A DNA stretch of 64,000 nt from NCBI RefSeq assembly GCF_001428545.1, contig NZ_LMHZ01000017.1, positions 47,812 through 111,811 of the forward strand, read 5' to 3'. Position numbers and translations under genes: made by a program. How positions within the stretch are numbered: the stretch's first letter is position 1; the number at the start of each line of letters is the position of its first letter. The notes beneath the pieces were generated by a model. The model searched no databases. It had not been told where the DNA came from and was given only the letters and a program-made list of their open reading frames with translations. This document shows, piece by piece, positions 63,156-64,000 of the stretch. This stretch comes from Noviherbaspirillum sp. Root189. GTDB lineage: Bacteria > Pseudomonadota > Gammaproteobacteria > Burkholderiales > Burkholderiaceae_D.

Positions 63156-63554
63156 CTTCTTACGTTCTCAAAGGTATATGTTCATTACGCTTTGTGAGAA
63201 TGATACTTGACAACATTCCGGGTCAAATGGCTTGTGGGGCAAAGTTGACCGCAATTTCACAGACAAGTATCACTATAAGACCGTTTGAACGTACTCCTCA
63301 GTGTGAGCCTGGTCAAGAGATTACAGCAGATGGCCAAATGACCCCATTAAGCGTAAAAGGAACTTTAGGTAGAGGCAGACTATGATTGGAATTTGCTAAT
63401 TGGAAAACACTGTCTAAAATAAAATTCCTTTGTTTGATTTGCCAAGCGAGATGTCCGAAAGATAAGCAGTGCTAATTTTGCAAGAAGACGCTATTTATAG
63501 GTAAGAGATCAACCACACCTTCTTTAAGCGCCGCCAGACTTCGTAGGGGGTTCT
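63156..63554. other. Gene-free stretch
   Basis: About 400 bp, AT-rich, with no recognised gene, palindrome or terminator. It contains the 5' ends of two divergent genes, so it presumably holds their promoters. Confidence 0.35.
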
Positions 63555-63866
63555 ATGTATGACTGGGACGCTATAGAACAAGCGGCTTCCGCGTTTCTCC
63601 ATACTGATCGAACGAGCACTACGTGGCCCAAGATTGAGGACGACTTTCAGAGAATCGCAGCCGATCCACACGTCATTTTGTACTTGGTGAAGGCGGTAAA
63701 GGCGTTAGGCGACGGCCAAGCTGCGGGACGCGAAACGAAAATGCTGGCTAATCTGGTACACGACTTTTCCGACTATGTGAGAAATGTTCCGGACGGTTCA
63801 CAAGACCCGGCGCGTGCTTACTTACTGATCCAGGCCGATAAGGTAAAAGCGCGACATCATTTGTAG
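63555..63866 (+). CDS. Unknown small soluble protein
   Basis: 103 residues, ATG at 63555 with GGGGG/GGTTC upstream (GTAGGGGGTTCTATG). No signal or membrane segment. It looks helical: MYDWDAIEQAASAFLHTDRT and VILYLVKAVKALGDGQAAGR, ending RAYLLIQADKVKARHHL. I do not recognise a family. The next gene reads on the other strand. Confidence 0.55.
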   Translation: MYDWDAIEQAASAFLHTDRTSTTWPKIEDDFQRIAADPHVILYLVKAVKALGDGQAAGRETKMLANLVHDFSDYVRNVPDGSQDPARAYLLIQADKVKARHHL

Positions 63867-63903
63867 ATAATATTGCTCACAGGAAAATCGCTCATAACTT
63901 AGA

Positions 63904-64000
63904 TTATGTAAAATCAACTTTCACAGTAATGTTGAATCTTCGGCCGCCGTACTTGTACAGATACTTCCACCGACCACCCACCAGCACGTAGGTGTCGTCC
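63904..64000 (-). CDS. 3' end of a gene running off the window
   Basis: The minus-strand frame ends with a stop at 63904-63906. The visible C-terminus is DDTYVLVGGRWKYLYKYGG, then RRFNITVKVDFT. Alternating residues suggest a final beta strand, as at the end of an outer-membrane barrel protein, perhaps a TonB-dependent receptor, but about 31 residues are too few to tell. The gene begins beyond 64000. Confidence 0.55.
   Translation of the reverse strand, partial: DDTYVLVGGRWKYLYKYGGRRFNITVKVDFT

Noticed and set aside
1..64000. CRISPR arrays, tRNA or rRNA genes, prophage genes
   Set aside because: No repeat-spacer array, cloverleaf or rRNA-like segment and no phage structural gene were seen by eye; a covariance search would be needed to exclude a tRNA fully.

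Overview
The window looks like a chromosomal segment of a betaproteobacterium, most likely Burkholderiales and perhaps the Oxalobacteraceae. This rests on overall family resemblance: a stand-alone SWIB protein, a DUF1993 protein, a cysteine-type intracellular PHA depolymerase, and the composition of a Tad pilus locus. No rRNA, tRNA or CRISPR array was seen, so the assignment is an inference. Base composition is moderate, except for one clearly GC-rich block at about 33.8-40.4 kb.

Layout. 0-3 kb: the 3' part of a HyuA-HyuB 5-oxoprolinase coupled to an EamA-type exporter. 3-7.3 kb: gdhA, a SWIB protein, a DUF1993 protein, a decayed ycaO fragment, a small membrane protein and an NlpC/P60 lipoprotein. 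7.6-16.1 kb: one long operon for uptake and activation of an organic acid (branched-chain-type ABC importer, acyl-CoA ligase, TetR regulator, PaaG-like isomerase), preceded by a promoter and two related palindromic operators. 16.1-17.8 kb: a diguanylate cyclase. 18.6-29.7 kb: a tad/cpa locus for a Flp pilus, with two pilin genes and no TadD visible, ending in IS6-family debris. 30.4-33.2 kb: a chemoreceptor and a small secreted or anchored protein. 33.2-41.0 kb: a GC-rich catabolic island (MFS exporter, YtcJ-like amidohydrolase, XapX, YcaC-like hydrolase, pirin, divergent LysR regulator) with transposase fragments on both sides. 41.0-46.4 kb: GST, phaZ, two broken genes and a second MFS exporter.

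The most interesting part is 46.8-57.9 kb. A minus-strand gene set encodes an AprA-like flavoprotein, a short AprB-like ferredoxin, a HEAT-repeat protein, a 7Fe ferredoxin, a nitrate/sulfonate-type ABC importer, a DUF971 protein, a ferredoxin-NADP reductase, a YeiH-type sulfate exporter homologue and a TauE/SafE-type sulfite exporter homologue. A GntR/UTRA regulator lies upstream. Nearly the same 18-bp palindrome occurs in the promoter regions of the first gene (flavoprotein) and the last gene (TauE/SafE), which ties the two ends into one regulon. I infer a redox system that imports an organosulfur compound and exports the inorganic sulfur it releases; the substrate and reaction are not known from the sequence.

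58.4-64 kb: ilvD, a MITE-like repeat with long terminal inverted repeats, a large PAS/GAF/GGDEF/EAL protein, a small unknown protein and the 3' end of a gene that runs off the window.
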